Positions 10,451 to 21,227 of a stretch of 24,499 bases of DNA are shown piece by piece. The DNA is from Pigoraptor vietnamica (Eukaryota > Opisthokonta > Filasterea): NCBI GenBank assembly GCA_943704525.1, contig CALSCQ010002906.1, positions 1-24,499 on the forward strand, given 5' to 3'. The notes under the pieces are model-generated. The model was not told the DNA's origin. It saw only the letters and a list, made by a program, of their open reading frames with translations, and searched no databases. How positions within the stretch are numbered: position 1 is the first letter of the stretch; every line of letters starts with the position of its first letter. Both the position numbers and the translations under genes were made by a program.

Positions 10451-10723
10451 GGGGAACTGCGTGCGATTGCGTGCGTGCGTGCTCGTCTGCGTTGCATGCG
10501 TTGTCGATTGCTCGTTAGCGTCTGGTACACTGCGGATATCCATTTGCGATGCACTCTGAGGTCGCCGTTCCCCGTCAGTTGCACGTGTTGCACCAAACGC
10601 GCCACTTTGACACCAAACCACCAATTTAAGTTAACCAGGTGACGAACATGCCAAAACAGTCACTGACAGCCAACAGTTGAGCGGGGTGGCCCTTGTCGCT
10701 GCTAGAGCCCGTGCACGGCCTCT

Positions 10724-12263
10724 TCAGTCGCGCCGCACAAGGACGTACAGCATGGTCCGCAGTCGCACCCCAAAGCGCGGCGGAAACGACCGCCAATCAA
10801 TGTCGAAGCGGTCGAAGCCGCTCACTGTGTCCAGCTCGGCCGTGCGCACACCGGGGACCGTGGGTGTCTCCGATACGAAGTGCGTGAACCTGCATATGCC
10901 GTGCCGGGTGAGGAACAGCACACACGCGCGCGGAGGCCCAACCCTATGCCGCGCGCTCGCCGCGCCACACATACCCGCTGTAATCCGCGAGTGGACCGCT
11001 TTCCTTGACGTACACCCACGCGTCCTTCAGCTGCCCAAAGCGCGACACTCCGGTCTGCGCCGCCAAATTCGAGATGAAGATGCGCGGAGTCTCTCCTTGC
11101 CACGGCAGCGCGTGGTCCACCGGCGCGCCCGCAAGTACCTTCTCATGCAGCTGTCGCAGCGCGTGGCCGCCGGGATAGTTCTGCGCCGACACCGCGACGA
11201 AGACGGCCGTGCCCAGCAGTGCGGCGATCACAGACGCCACAAGCGCGGTCGCGCGTACGACGGGCCACCTGGGCATTGATAGGACGCGCGCGATGCCCAC
11301 GGCCGCCGCAAGGTTCAGCGCGGGAAAGGCGTAGAGAATGAATCGCAGCTCCTTGTGCGGCAGGAAAGAATACAGCGCGACATACGCCAACACGGGTACG
11401 GCAATGCGCGCGGCGCGGCGGTCCATCGCAGCCCCCAGCAGGGCCCACGGGAGCCAGACGCCGAGGGCGCGTGGGAGTGCGGACGTGAAATACCAGTGGG
11501 ACGGCGACGTGCCGTATTCCTTGCTGCGGTTGAGCAGGGTGTTGAAGTGCAGCACTTCCCCCTCGGGCCACAACAGCCGGCGCCACAGCACGCTGTCGAA
11601 GCCCACCGAGAGCGCGACGGAGAGCGTCGCTGTCACGGCACCCACCAACACCACGCGGCCGAGGGCGATGCGCCGCCGAAGAATTTCAGAGAGTACGACG
11701 GGACCCGCGAGAACGACGACCTCCGAGCGGAAGACGGCGACCGCGAACGCGAGCGTGACCACGACGGCGGAGGCGCGCCCCCGGAGCCACAAGGCGTACG
11801 CGAGTAGGACGGGGCACAGAGCGAACACATTCGGCAAGGGGCGGCTCATGTAGAACGGGAGATGAAACTGCGTGCACGTGACGAGGACGAGCAATCGCGC
11901 GACATCTGGACCAAATTTGGCGCGAGCGGCCGCGCGAAACACGGCAAAGCAGGCGACGCACGTGAGGCCCAGAGCGGCGCGGAAGGCCAGCTGCGCCGCA
12001 AACTTGTTCCCACCAGCGAGCGTCACCGCCACGCGCGCGGGAACGTACGCAATTGCCGAGACGACAAAGGCGCCGATAAAAGTGCGGGGCACCACGCCCG
12101 GGAATTCGTGGTGGTCGTAGGCGGTGAGGTTCGTTCCGTGAAAGAGGAAGTCGTGCGCCGCCTGCAGGTTGAACGACTCCTCCACCTTGGTGTACGGCGC
12201 GACAAATACATGCGCCAGCACTGTCGCGGCAAGCAGTACGTCCCACACGTCCACGCGCGCCAT
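10724..12263 (-). CDS. ALG12: Dolichyl-P-Man:Man7GlcNAc2-PP-dolichol alpha-1,6-mannosyltransferase
   Basis: Multispanning ER enzyme of family GT22 that adds the eighth mannose (alpha-1,6) to the lipid-linked oligosaccharide for N-glycosylation, using dolichyl-phosphate-mannose. Exons 12263-10975 and 10889-10724 give 484 residues (human about 488). Family marks: [16 protein letters not shown] (23-38, with the luminal acidic pair), [14 protein letters not shown] (49-62), SRPLPN, and [15 protein letters not shown] near the last membrane segments. Many hydrophobic helices follow one another. The small C-terminal exon, joined by donor GG|GTATGT and acceptor ATATGCAG, supplies the THFVSE...[10 protein letters not shown]...LYVLVRRD ending seen in ALG12; without it the frame would stop after an atypical RGERAA. 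ATG 12263 is preferred because an in-frame extension upstream runs through promoter-like sequence. Confidence 0.95.
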
Positions 12264-12773
12264 TTTCCAGAGGAGCGTCAAGGGCACTCGCGCCAACTTT
12301 TGAAAACGCGGGTATGTCACGTGACTTTTGGCGCCAGATTTTCTCTTCGGTGGCGCACATGTCATTTTTTGCGCCCCGGTTATTTTTGGTCCCACTCACT
12401 ATGGATAATCTATGGGACAGAAATTTATTCGGCCGAAGTGGACACACACGCGCCCAACCCTGAACGCACACGCACGCACACTCACACACGCACACACACA
12501 CGGCCAAGCACCCCGGCTCACGACGCACGCCGCTATTCATGAGATGCCCGCTTCCATCTCAAGGCACACTCAAAACGCATGCCTGCATGTCACTTTTGTG
12601 ACGAGCATTTCATGAGTGTGGGGAGTAACGGCAGGAACACGTGGAAACCGAACTTATCGCACCAAGGTCGGAGGAATCAGCAGATGCCGTCTTACTGAGT
12701 GGCGGGCGTGCACGGGCGCGCGTGGCCGTGCGTGTGCATGTGCAAGGGCCCTAGCCGCGCCGCGGGCGCCGAC
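12264..12773. promoter_or_regulatory. Divergent ALG12 / BRPF promoter region
   Basis: Head-to-head spacer of 510 bases. At 12316-12325 lies the 10-base palindrome GTCACGTGAC, immediately followed by TTTTGGCGCC at 12326-12335, and a related TTTTTTGCGCC near 12365-12375. These resemble bHLH-zip (E-box) and E2F sites; binding is inference. A CA-rich run occupies about 12466-12502. In-frame codons from 12738 (ATG) could extend BRPF by 12 residues. Confidence 0.55.
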
Positions 12774-15700
12774 ATGGCTGGCGGCGGTGCGGCGGCGGGT
12801 GCCGTCGCTGGTGGCCATGAGCCGCCAGGGGCGCTCAAGAGCCGCGGGAGTACTGGCGACTTTCCCGCGCCCTTTGACTGGGACTCGTTCGACATCCACG
12901 GGTACGTGCGCGCGCTGAAGGGCGAGCCGCTGCCGCAGGGCTGCCCCGTGCCGGGTTGCGAGCGTTCGTACATGAGCCTCAACGGCCTCGAGTACCACCT
13001 GCGCCACCACGACGGCGCCCTGAGTGCAAGTGCTACGCCGAGTCTGCGTTCGTCGCTGAACGGCAGCTTTGGCGCGGGCGGCGGGCGGCGGCGGTCGCGC
13101 GGTCCGCAGCGTGCGGAAGGGCCGCCGGACCCGCGCGCCAGTCACTGGGCAACTCCGCTAGTGGCGCCGTCTGCGCGCCATCAGGTCCCTATCTCGGCAC
13201 TGCGCTTTGTGGACGTAGAGCTCGACGGTGTCGTAACTCAGCTGGACGTAACGCAGCGGCTAGAGGTAGTGCGGGCGGAGGGCCCTGGCGCGGCCTCTTC
13301 AGATGGCAGTGTCGGATCGCCCGGCGACCTCCCCGAAGCGTCTGTCTCAGCCGCGTCGACACCGGGGAATGCTTGCTCGCTCGCGTCGTCCATGTGCGCG
13401 CCGCTCGTGCCAACGCCGCCATCGGAAATTCCGCGCGAGTGGTTTGAGCCCGTGCAGGATGGGCTTGCACACGATGCCCTGCGGTTGCCAACGGCCGTGG
13501 CGCGCGTGAGCGGGCGGCAGTTCCCGCCTGCGTCGGGCGCGCACGCGCAGGATGTTCGCCCCGCCGCGTACTATCGGTTCACGGAGAAGTCGACGGCCGA
13601 GCAGGACGCCGAGGTGGAGTACGATATGGACGAGGAGGACACGGAGTGGCTGGCGATGGTCAACGCGCAGCGCGCAGACGCGGGGCTGAAGGCGGTGCCG
13701 AAGGAAGTGTTTGAGCTGCTGATGGACCGCCTGGAGAAGGAGTCGTGCTTCCTCTCGCAGTCGGTGGGCCGACGGGTGGGCCCCTCGGCGGACGACGACG
13801 CAGTGTGCTGCGTGTGCCGCGACGGCGAGAGCGACAACACGAACGCGATCATCTTTTGTGATGCGTGCAACATCGCGGTGCACCAAGATTGCTACGGCGT
13901 GCCGTACATTCCCGAGGGGCAGTGGCTCTGCCGCCGGTGCATTGCATCGCCTTCGCGCGGTGTGGACTGTGTGCTGTGCCCTAATAAGGGCGGTGCGTTC
14001 AAGCAGACGACCGACGGACGGTGGGCGCACGTTGCGTGCGCAGTGTGGGTGCCGGAGACTGGATTCGCGAACGCCGTGTACCTCGAGCCGATCGAGGGCG
14101 TCGAGCGCATACCGAAAGCCCGGTGGAAGCTCACGTGCTACATATGCCGGCGGCGGGAGGGCGCGTGTATTCAGTGCGCCAAGACAAACTGCTACTCTGC
14201 GTTCCACGTCACGTGCGCGCAGGAGGCCGGCACGTTCATGGAGGTGCGGGCCGAGTCGAACCTCGAATATCCCGCCAAGACGGCGTTCTGTGCCGAGCAC
14301 TCGCCCGTGGAGGACGAGGGACGCACGCTCATGCACTCGGATGCGCGGGGAGGCGCTGACGTGTCACTTTCCGCGTCGCATCGCAAGCGCCGCAAGCAAC
14401 GTGTGCGCCGTGCGCGGCGGGTGGTCAGCGAGAGTCCGGAGCATCTGGTTGTGTCGGTGCCGATGGTGCCCGCGCAGCGCATTGCGAGGATTGTCGGGCG
14501 GCTCACGATGGAGCGGCGGGCGCAATTTGTGCAGCGCGTGCAGGCGTACTGGCGCCTGAAGCGCGAGTCGCGGTGCGGCGTGCCCCTCATCCGCCGCCTT
14601 CAGGTCACGCACCAGCGGCAGTCGTTGCCGGGCGGTCGCAATGCGGGCAGCGGAGGGGGAGGGGCGCGCGCGGGGACGGAGGATGTCGGAGAGAACTCTG
14701 AGCGGCAGCGGTGGCAACGCCTGCGCCAGGACCTTGAGCGCGTGCGACTGCTGGTTGAGCAGGTGCGCAAGCGCGAGAAGCAAAAGCGGGAGGGCGTGCG
14801 CGTGGCGCAACAGCTGGCGGAGCTGTGCGTGGATCCTCGACAGCCCGTCCTCCGCCGCGCCGTCGCCCAGCTGCAGGACCTCGATTACCGCGGCTTTTTT
14901 CTGCAGCCCGTGCCCATCGAGTACGTCCCCGACTACCTCGACGTGGTGGCCCGGCCGATGGACCTCGGGACCATGATGCGCATGGCCGAGCGCGGCGATT
15001 ATGCTGGCGTGGACGCCGTCGCGGCAGACTTGGCGCTCGTGTGCGAGAATGCGATGCTGTACAACGGACAGGACACGGTGTACTACAAGGCCGCGGTGCG
15101 CCTGCGGGAGCACGCAGTGTCGGTGTTCGAGGACGCGCGACGCCAGATTGCCGCGTGCGAAGCGGAGCACGCTGCGTTGCTCGGTGCTGACGGGACGGGA
15201 CTCGCGGCTGCGCTTCCCCTGTTTCCGCCCGCACTGCTTGCCCACCTGCATGCGCCAGCAATGGCGCAGGCGGGTGCGTCGAACGCTGTGGCCGAATCGA
15301 GCGGCAGTAGTGGTTCTGATGACCCCGACAGCAATGCTAGCGATGACAGCGACGACAGCGCAAGCTCTGACGACGGCGAAGAGGAAGCCACGGAGGAGGT
15401 TCGTCGCCGTCTGTGCGTCGCTGTCTGTGCGGGCAGCATGCAATGTGTTGCATGGGTTGACTGGGGGTTGGCACGCAGGCGGGAATAATAGTCGGCACTC
15501 CGAAGGCGGCGCCGGTGAGCGCGCCGCATCCCGACAGCAAGCTGACGTCACGAGCGCGGCTGCCGGCGCCCGATCCATCGTACGGCCTGTGGGATGTTGT
15601 ATGGGCCAAGTCGCGCGGGTTCCCGTGGTACCCGGCGCTGCTCGTGGACGTGGAGCTCTTCTTATCGGACGATGTGGACACGGACCGCTTTGAGCGGCTG

Positions 15701-16671
15701 CCGTCGCTCGAGGTGATGCGCATGCGCGAAAAGCAGCCCGAGGGCTCGGCACTCATCATGTTCTTCGACCCGAAGCGGACGTGGTGAGTCGCCAATTGTC
15801 CCCTGCATGCGGTGTTATGGCGTTTTTTCTGCTCGCCAATGCCGGTGCGCGTGCTGATGCACTGTCGAGTTTGCCGTTTATTGTAGCATTCTCAACCCTC
15901 GAATTCTGCCGTTGTGTGCGGTGCAGGCAGTGGGTGGCGATGGACCGCGTGCTTCCGCTGGGGCCGCCCGAGGTCGACGACGCCAGGCTCCGCGAAGTCG
16001 CCAAGAAGCCCGCCATCCGAAAGGCGATTGTGCAGGCGCACGCCCTCGCCCTCGAGTACGCCGCGTCGGCAGAACGGGAGCTCCACCTCGCGGAGAGTGA
16101 GCGCTTCCGTGGCATTTCGGCGCGATCTGCGCACCCGACGCCGTCCCGCCCGCGCCGGGGGGCCGGCGGCGCGGGCCTGGGCAAGGGGAAGATGCCGTCT
16201 TCGCACCACGGGACGCCCGCGCGAGGGACGGTGGCGTCGCAACCCGGCGCCGTGGTGGCAAAGGGCGCTGCGGCCAAGGGCGCTGCGGGGGATGGCACGG
16301 CCGTCCTTGGCGTTGCGCTGCGCACGATCAGCGAGGAAATGGTGCGCGTGGCGTCGGCGGTGGCGGCGAAGAACACGCGAAAGCGCGCCCGTGCGCCAGT
16401 GGCTGCGACCAACGGTGATGCGAAGGCCATGGTGGATGACGGAGCGGCAGAAGAGGAGGACGGAGCGGACGACGGCGATGGGGAGGGGGGCGAAGGGGAG
16501 GACGAGGGGGAAGAGAGTTTGCCGCCCGCAAAGAGGGGGCGTCGGGTGGGCATGTGCGGCCGTGATGCACAATGCCGAAAAGAGGACGGCCACATAGGGC
16601 GCTGCCTCACGAAGGACACGCGTGGGATGCTGCGCATGCGACGAAAGGCGGCGGGGAGGCAGCGCCGTTGA
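12774..16671 (+). CDS. BRPF: BRPF-type bromodomain/PHD/PWWP scaffold of MYST acetyltransferase complexes
   Basis: Nuclear chromatin reader that scaffolds MOZ/MORF or HBO1 histone acetyltransferases in animals. Exons 12774-15398, 15479-15783, 15927-16671; 1224 residues (human BRPF1 about 1214). Order: C2H2 finger (C57, C62, H75, H78/79); EPL1-like segment about 223-330 with AYYRFTEKS and EEDTEWL; PHD1 about 343-393 (CCVCRDGES...FCDACNIAVHQDCYG); zinc knuckle and extended PHD to about 509 (GRWAHVACAVWVPE, HVTCAQEAGTF); bromodomain about 681-790 (RPMDLGTM, acetyl-lysine Asn in YNGQDT); acidic Ser/Asp tract; PWWP (VVWAKSRGFPWYPALL). Donors are GTTCGT (weak) and GTGAGT; the second splice restores RTWQWVAMD. 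The roughly 230 residues after PWWP are low-complexity and acidic, ending in a CCHC-like motif. No acetyltransferase domain is present, as expected. Confidence 0.95.
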
Positions 16672-17175
16672 CGACTGAACTGCCGGCTGTGCATAAACGA
16701 TGGAGGCTGCGAGCCGTGTTCATGCCGTGTGTTGCCGCGAAGCACTCGAGGCTTACATCCGTCTTGATGGGCTGGCAATGGCAGGCACAATGGCATGCTG
16801 TGCTTGATGTTGGGCCGGTTGATTTTCCGCAAGAGAGTGGTTACATTATATATTAGGCACTGACGCGCGCGCACACGAGCACGGGAGCTTGCGGGTTCCA
16901 GTCGCGAATGCGCGCACCACAGCGAGACGGCACATGGCAGGGCGAGTGCTTTAGGGAGCGGGACAGGAGGTGCTTGCTCCATTCATCTCACACAGCATGG
17001 GGCAGAGTGTGAAAAAGGTTACCCAAAAATAGTTCGGGCAATTTTTGCGCAAATGCCACTGGCGGTTGATTGAGAGTACCGAACGCCCCTCGATCATTGA
17101 TAAGCGCCGCTCTACACACCTCCTACCGCCTTTTTGCGAATCCCCTCCGTTTGCCCCTGCATTCACGCCTTGTGC
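16672..17175. other. Intergenic region (BRPF 3' flank / cupredoxin 5' flank)
   Basis: Two genes in the same direction are separated by about 500 bases. TTATATATTA lies near 16846-16856, a possible AT-rich 3' processing region, and TTTTTGCGCAAA near 17042-17053. I see no RNA gene; a GGTTCCAG word near 16894 is too poor a match to a tRNA T-loop. Confidence 0.4.
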
Positions 17176-19441
17176 ATGCGTGCTGTCACTCGCGGCAGAA
17201 TGCGGCGCGCAACGGGTCGTCGACGGACAGTCCCTGCGGCGCCAATTGCATGTGCACTCGGCCTTGCAATTGTGATGGGGTTGTGCCAATGCGCCCTCGC
17301 GACGGATTTTGCCGTGACCGTTTCGCCGAGCGGCGCGTTCCAGTTTTCGCCGTCATCGGTGACAATCAGCGTGGGTGACACGGTGGTGTGGACGTGGGGC
17401 GGCAACAACCACAACATTGTCCAGGTGGCGAGTTCGGGCAGCTGCACGGCGAAGAGCGGGGGCTTCGCAAGCACTCTGAAGAACGTGGGGGCCAACTTCA
17501 ACTTCACGTTCACGCAAGCAGGGACCTACTATTACGTGTGCACGGTGAGTTGCAGGCGCTTCGCGTGGCTGTGCAGGTGTGTGCATCCGCATCAGGTGTT
17601 GCGCAAATTCACCGGCGCGTGTCCGAGGCAGTCTTCCGTCGACTGCCGAATCGTCGCTCAGCTGTTCACAGCCGAGTCAAATGAGTCGCGTAATGCGAAC
17701 TTAGTGTCGCTCAATCGAGTGATTCCGTGGCCGTTTAGCGTGTGGCTGACCCGTGTAATCTTCTGTGCCACAGCCGCACTGCAGTCTTGGGCAGCAGGGG
17801 CAAGTTATCGTCAAGGCTTCGGTCGACTCCTCAGCGATCGCGGCCACAAGCTCAGCGTCCGCCTTCAGCGTGGGCGTCGCCAGTTCGAGCTCCGCTGCCG
17901 CAAAGCTCGCCGAGAGCTCAGTGTCCGCGGCAAGTGTGATTGCGAACTCGGCCGCAGCAGTCGCCGCGGAAATAAGCTCCAGCTCTGCAATTGTTGCGCA
18001 GTCCGTTGCGCAATCCAGCGAGTCCGCATTTAGCGTGGCAAGTGGAGTGTCGGCGGCGAGCGCTGCGAGCGCTGCGAGTGTTGCATCGATCGCCAGTGGG
18101 GTGTCGGCGGCGAGCGCTGCGAGTGGTGCGAGCGTCGCGTCTGTCGCAAGTGGGGTGTCTGCGGCGAGTGCTGCGAGTGGCGCGAGCGTCGCGTCTGTCG
18201 CAAGTGGGGTGTCGGCGGCGAGCGCTGCGAGTGGTGCGAGCGTCGCGTCCGTCGCAAGTGGCGTGTCTGCGGCGAGTGCTGCGAGCGGTGCGAGCGTCGC
18301 GTCCGTCGCAAGTGGAGTGTCTGCGGCGAGTGCGGCGAGCGGTGCGAGCGTCGCGTCCGTCGCCAGTGGGGTGTCGGCGGCGAGTGCAGCGAGTGGTGCG
18401 AGCGTCGCATCGATCGCCAGCGGGATATCGGCCGCGAGTGCTGCGAGCGGAGCGAGCGTCGCGTCTGTCGCAAGTGGGGTGTCTGCGGCGAGTGCAGCGA
18501 GCGGTGCGAGCGTCGCATCGATCGCCAGTGGGGTGTCTGCGGCGAGCGCTGCGAGTGATGCGAGCGTCGCGTCCGTCGCCAGTGGGGTGTCTGCGGCGAG
18601 TGCGGCGAGCGGTGCGAGCGTCGCGTCCGTCGCCAGTGGGCTGTCTGTGGCGAGTGCAGCGAGTGGTGCGAGCGTCGCATCGATCGCGAGTGGGATATCG
18701 GCCGCGAGCGCTGCGAGTGGTGCGAGCGTCGCGTCCGTCGCCAGTGGGGTGTCTGCGGCGAGTGCTCTGAGCGCAGCGTCGGTGCAGGCACGTGCGACGC
18801 TCCCGCTCATCCTTCCCACGCCGACGTTCGCACCACCAGCACCTGTTTCAGTACCCCGAGGTTACGCGATCGTTTCCGGCACAACGCCGTCCCTATTTCT
18901 TGCGAACCAGGCAACTGTCACGGCGTTCCGAGTCGCCGTTGCGCAGAAGCTCAATGTCTCGCCAATGGATGTCGTTGTGACGGGCGCTGTCGTTGACGCC
19001 AACAATCCGGAGTTCACGGCCATCGAGTTCTATATAGCAGGCACGAGCGACGAGGATTCGCGCGCTAAAACGCAGACCGCCGTGACAGCGCTTGCATTCA
19101 ACGTGCCACAGATTGGAGGACTGTCGGTTGTGGGAGTGAGTGGCGTGGCAACGCTCGGTTCCTCCGGGGGCGGCGTGCCTGTGGCGGCCATTGCGGTACC
19201 CGTTGTCGTCGGAGGAGTCGCCGCCATTGTCGTCGGGGTGTTCGTTGGTGTGCACTTTTTCGGCGCAAAGGGGACGGTTGCGCCCGCCAGTGACGCTGGT
19301 ATGGCAACGTTGCTGCCCGCGGGCAACGTTGTTCCGCCAACGGATGCGGTCATCTCTATTCCTGCCGGTGCGTCAGTCGCGCCGCCGAGTGGAGCGTCAG
19401 TCGCGCAAACTAGTGCTGTTGGTCAGGAGACACAGCAGTAA
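17176..19441 (+). CDS. Cell-surface cupredoxin on an Ala/Ser/Val-repeat stalk, single-pass membrane protein
   Basis: Two exons, 17176-17544 and 17774-19441, give 678 residues. A basic N terminus and hydrophobic core ending in CALA|TDF form a signal peptide (about 1-42). Residues 43-140 are a plastocyanin-like domain: SPSSVTISVGDTVVW, H79 in NNHN, then C122-T-P-H125 and, at the usual Met position, Q130 (CTPHCSLGQQG). The intron (donor GTGAGT, acceptor GCCACAG) falls inside the CTPH copper loop, which supports both exons. C90 and C126 could form a disulfide. A Ser/Ala/Val region follows, then thirteen 18-residue repeats, a Pro-rich hinge (LPTPTFAPPAP), a folded-looking segment of about 100 residues, a Val/Gly-rich transmembrane helix (VPVVVGGVAAIVVGVFVGV) and a short Ser/Pro/Thr tail. 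Probably type I, with copper site and stalk outside. An ATG at 17200 is an alternative start. Function unknown. Confidence 0.85.
18047..18790 (+). repeat. In-frame 54-bp minisatellite, 13 full copies plus a partial copy
   Basis: Thirteen units of exactly 54 bp run from 18047 to 18748, each encoding VSAASAASGASVASVASG with rare changes (I, L, D). A partial fourteenth copy runs to about 18790. Copies differ mainly at silent positions (GCG/GCT/GCA, GTC/GTG, AGT/AGC). The reading frame and length are fully kept. The repeat composition also leaves a long antisense frame open (17701-18819), which I do not regard as a gene. Confidence 0.97.
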
Positions 19442-19930
19442 CACCAATGGTGTGCGACCCGCAACTGAACGATGCGGCGCGAGGACGATTGACAGAGATG
19501 ACAAGTTTCCACCGGCCATCCCCGTCCGAGATCGATGGCATTCGGAGTGCTAATTTGTGGCACCGTGTGTCACTCTCTGCGACTGCTGCAGCTGCGATAA
19601 TGGGATCCGCGATTCGACCGTTGAAATCATGAATGAACATAATTTTCCAGACACGGTTCGGCAGTTATTGTCGTGTACGGCCGTTCCGGCAGAAGAGCAT
19701 CCATTCCGTATGTTTCCAACGGGACACTTGGCCGATTGGTCAAGGTTTAGCCGGGTCATCGGCGCTTCAATTTAAAAATTGTCCTAATAAACAAATTGCA
19801 GCCGAAAGTGGCCGACTCGTGGTCGGACTCCCACGTTTATGTCAATGCCGTGTGGTTAGGGTTTTCCACTCAATCGGCTTGTCGACGAAATTTCCCCATG
19901 GCGGTAGTAAACCGTCACCACGCGGTTACT
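19442..19930. other. 3' flank of cupredoxin gene; no clear gene
   Basis: A TAATAAAC word near 19788 could serve as a polyadenylation signal for the cupredoxin transcript. A plus-strand frame ending at about 19775 encodes about 70 residues of non-repetitive, coding-like peptide (for example VEIMNEHNFPDTVRQLL and GHLADWSRF). It has no recognised domain or splice context. It might be a remnant of a transposon or another gene. I see nothing firmer. Confidence 0.3.
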
Positions 19931-20970
19931 AGACCGTCGGATTTTGACCGCACGGTACCCGGCGGTAGGTCACGTACCACCCCCTGACCCTGGTCAATAT
20001 GGCGCCATACAGCGCCGTCCCCGCGTGCCACCGTGCCGCACCATGCCGTGGTACACCGTGAACTAAATGACAGGCGGTACAGTAACGTACAGTGTCATGG
20101 GTGCAATGCTCATACCGCCTTTAATTGTCAAGGCACTGTTACGGCATGGTGACGGTCCCATACAGGACGGTTACAGTGCGTAACTCAGCCACTGTGTGTA
20201 CGGTAGGGGACCATCAAGATGTGACATTCACATACGACACGGTACCATACTGTCACCCAAACTGACCAGCACTGCCGGCTCCACGAAGTCGGTCGCGGTA
20301 AGTGCCTCCCCACGTTGCCGTCACCGTACGGTACCACATGGTACGACCCGTACCGCATCGCACCGCACTGGGTGTGTACAGTAGATTTCATATGGATGCC
20401 GTACAGAATTCGAATGTGTCATTCCAACTGCCCCCAGTGAATACGGCACGGTACCGCACTGTCAACTGAAACAAGCACGACTCTCATGATCACCAAAGTC
20501 GCCATAATTGCCTCCCACGTTGCTGTCACCATATGGTACCGCACTGAGTCGGCGACCCATACCGCATCGCACCGCATGGTGCGTACAGTGAACTTCCTAT
20601 GGATGCCGTACAGAATGTGCCATTCCAATACGGCACGGTACCGCACTGTCACCCGAAACAAGCATGGCTCACACCGAAGTCGCCGTGATCGCCTCCCACG
20701 TTGTCATCACCATACAGTACCGCACTGTACGACCCGTACCACATAGCACAGCATGGTAAAAGTGTGCTAAAGGTAATTTCAAGATTATTTCATCAAAATC
20801 GTACAGTAGTCTGTGACTCGGTTACCGTACGGTACGGCCATCATACAGTACGGAACCGCCAGCACGGTACGCATCATTGCACTGAGTGTGCCAGCCGGTA
20901 ATACATGCAGTGGAGGCCGTACCGCCGGTATGGCACAGTACGTTATAGTGCCGCACGGCGCAAAATCAGT
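19930..20970. repeat. GTAC-rich repeat block with three tandem copies of a roughly 180-206-bp unit
   Basis: The block is dense in words such as GGTACC, CGGTACCGCACTGT and TACGGTACGG, many self-complementary. The clearest units are aligned on CCTCCC(C)ACGTTG at about 20305, 20511 and 20692. Each is followed by a KpnI-like GGTACC or its decayed form, then ACCGCATCGCACCGCA. The first two also share TATGGATGCCGTACAGAAT. Spacings are about 206 and 181. No protein is supported. It could be a satellite-like array or a decayed non-autonomous DNA transposon; I could not identify terminal repeats. Confidence 0.75.
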
Positions 20971-21227
20971 TTTGGTGCGAAAATTTCGCGCTGCCGCCTC
21001 AGGAGCATGCAGCCAGGTGGTCCACCACCACAAAAAATAACGGACGACCTGTCAATGTCGCGGCGGTGATGCGCACTCCCTGACGGCTGGGAGTTGGAAG
21101 GCCGGCACAGTCAGAATCAGAAGTCAGTGGTTCGCCGCCCCTGGCCAGAAAGGTCAGAATATATATAGTTCATGTACGTAAAAAGAGTGCCTTATGGTGT
21201 CCTTAACCACTTGATATTCCTTGCTAT

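Noticed and set aside
9206-10624. 472-residue minus-strand open frame
   Set aside because: GC-rich shadow of the PC-esterase gene, Arg/His-rich with no recognisable domain.
12287-12395. N-terminal extension of ALG12
   Set aside because: The added residues show no family similarity and run through the E-box/E2F-like sites; the start at 12263 fits the family N terminus.
14364-15752. 462-residue minus-strand open frame
   Set aside because: Shadow of the BRPF bromodomain and PWWP exons; composition follows GC bias only.
16890-16915. Possible tRNA T-loop (GGTTCCAG...)
   Set aside because: Only a partial match to the B box, with no A box or acceptor stem around it.
17701-18819. 372-residue antisense open frame (Ala/Leu/Thr/Asp repeats)
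   Set aside because: It is the reverse complement of the cupredoxin stalk repeat; the 54-bp period keeps it open. It has no start context, domain or non-repeat content.
19557-19775. Short plus-strand open frame as a gene
   Set aside because: It starts at GTG, has no domain and no splice partner; kept only as a remark on the intergenic region.
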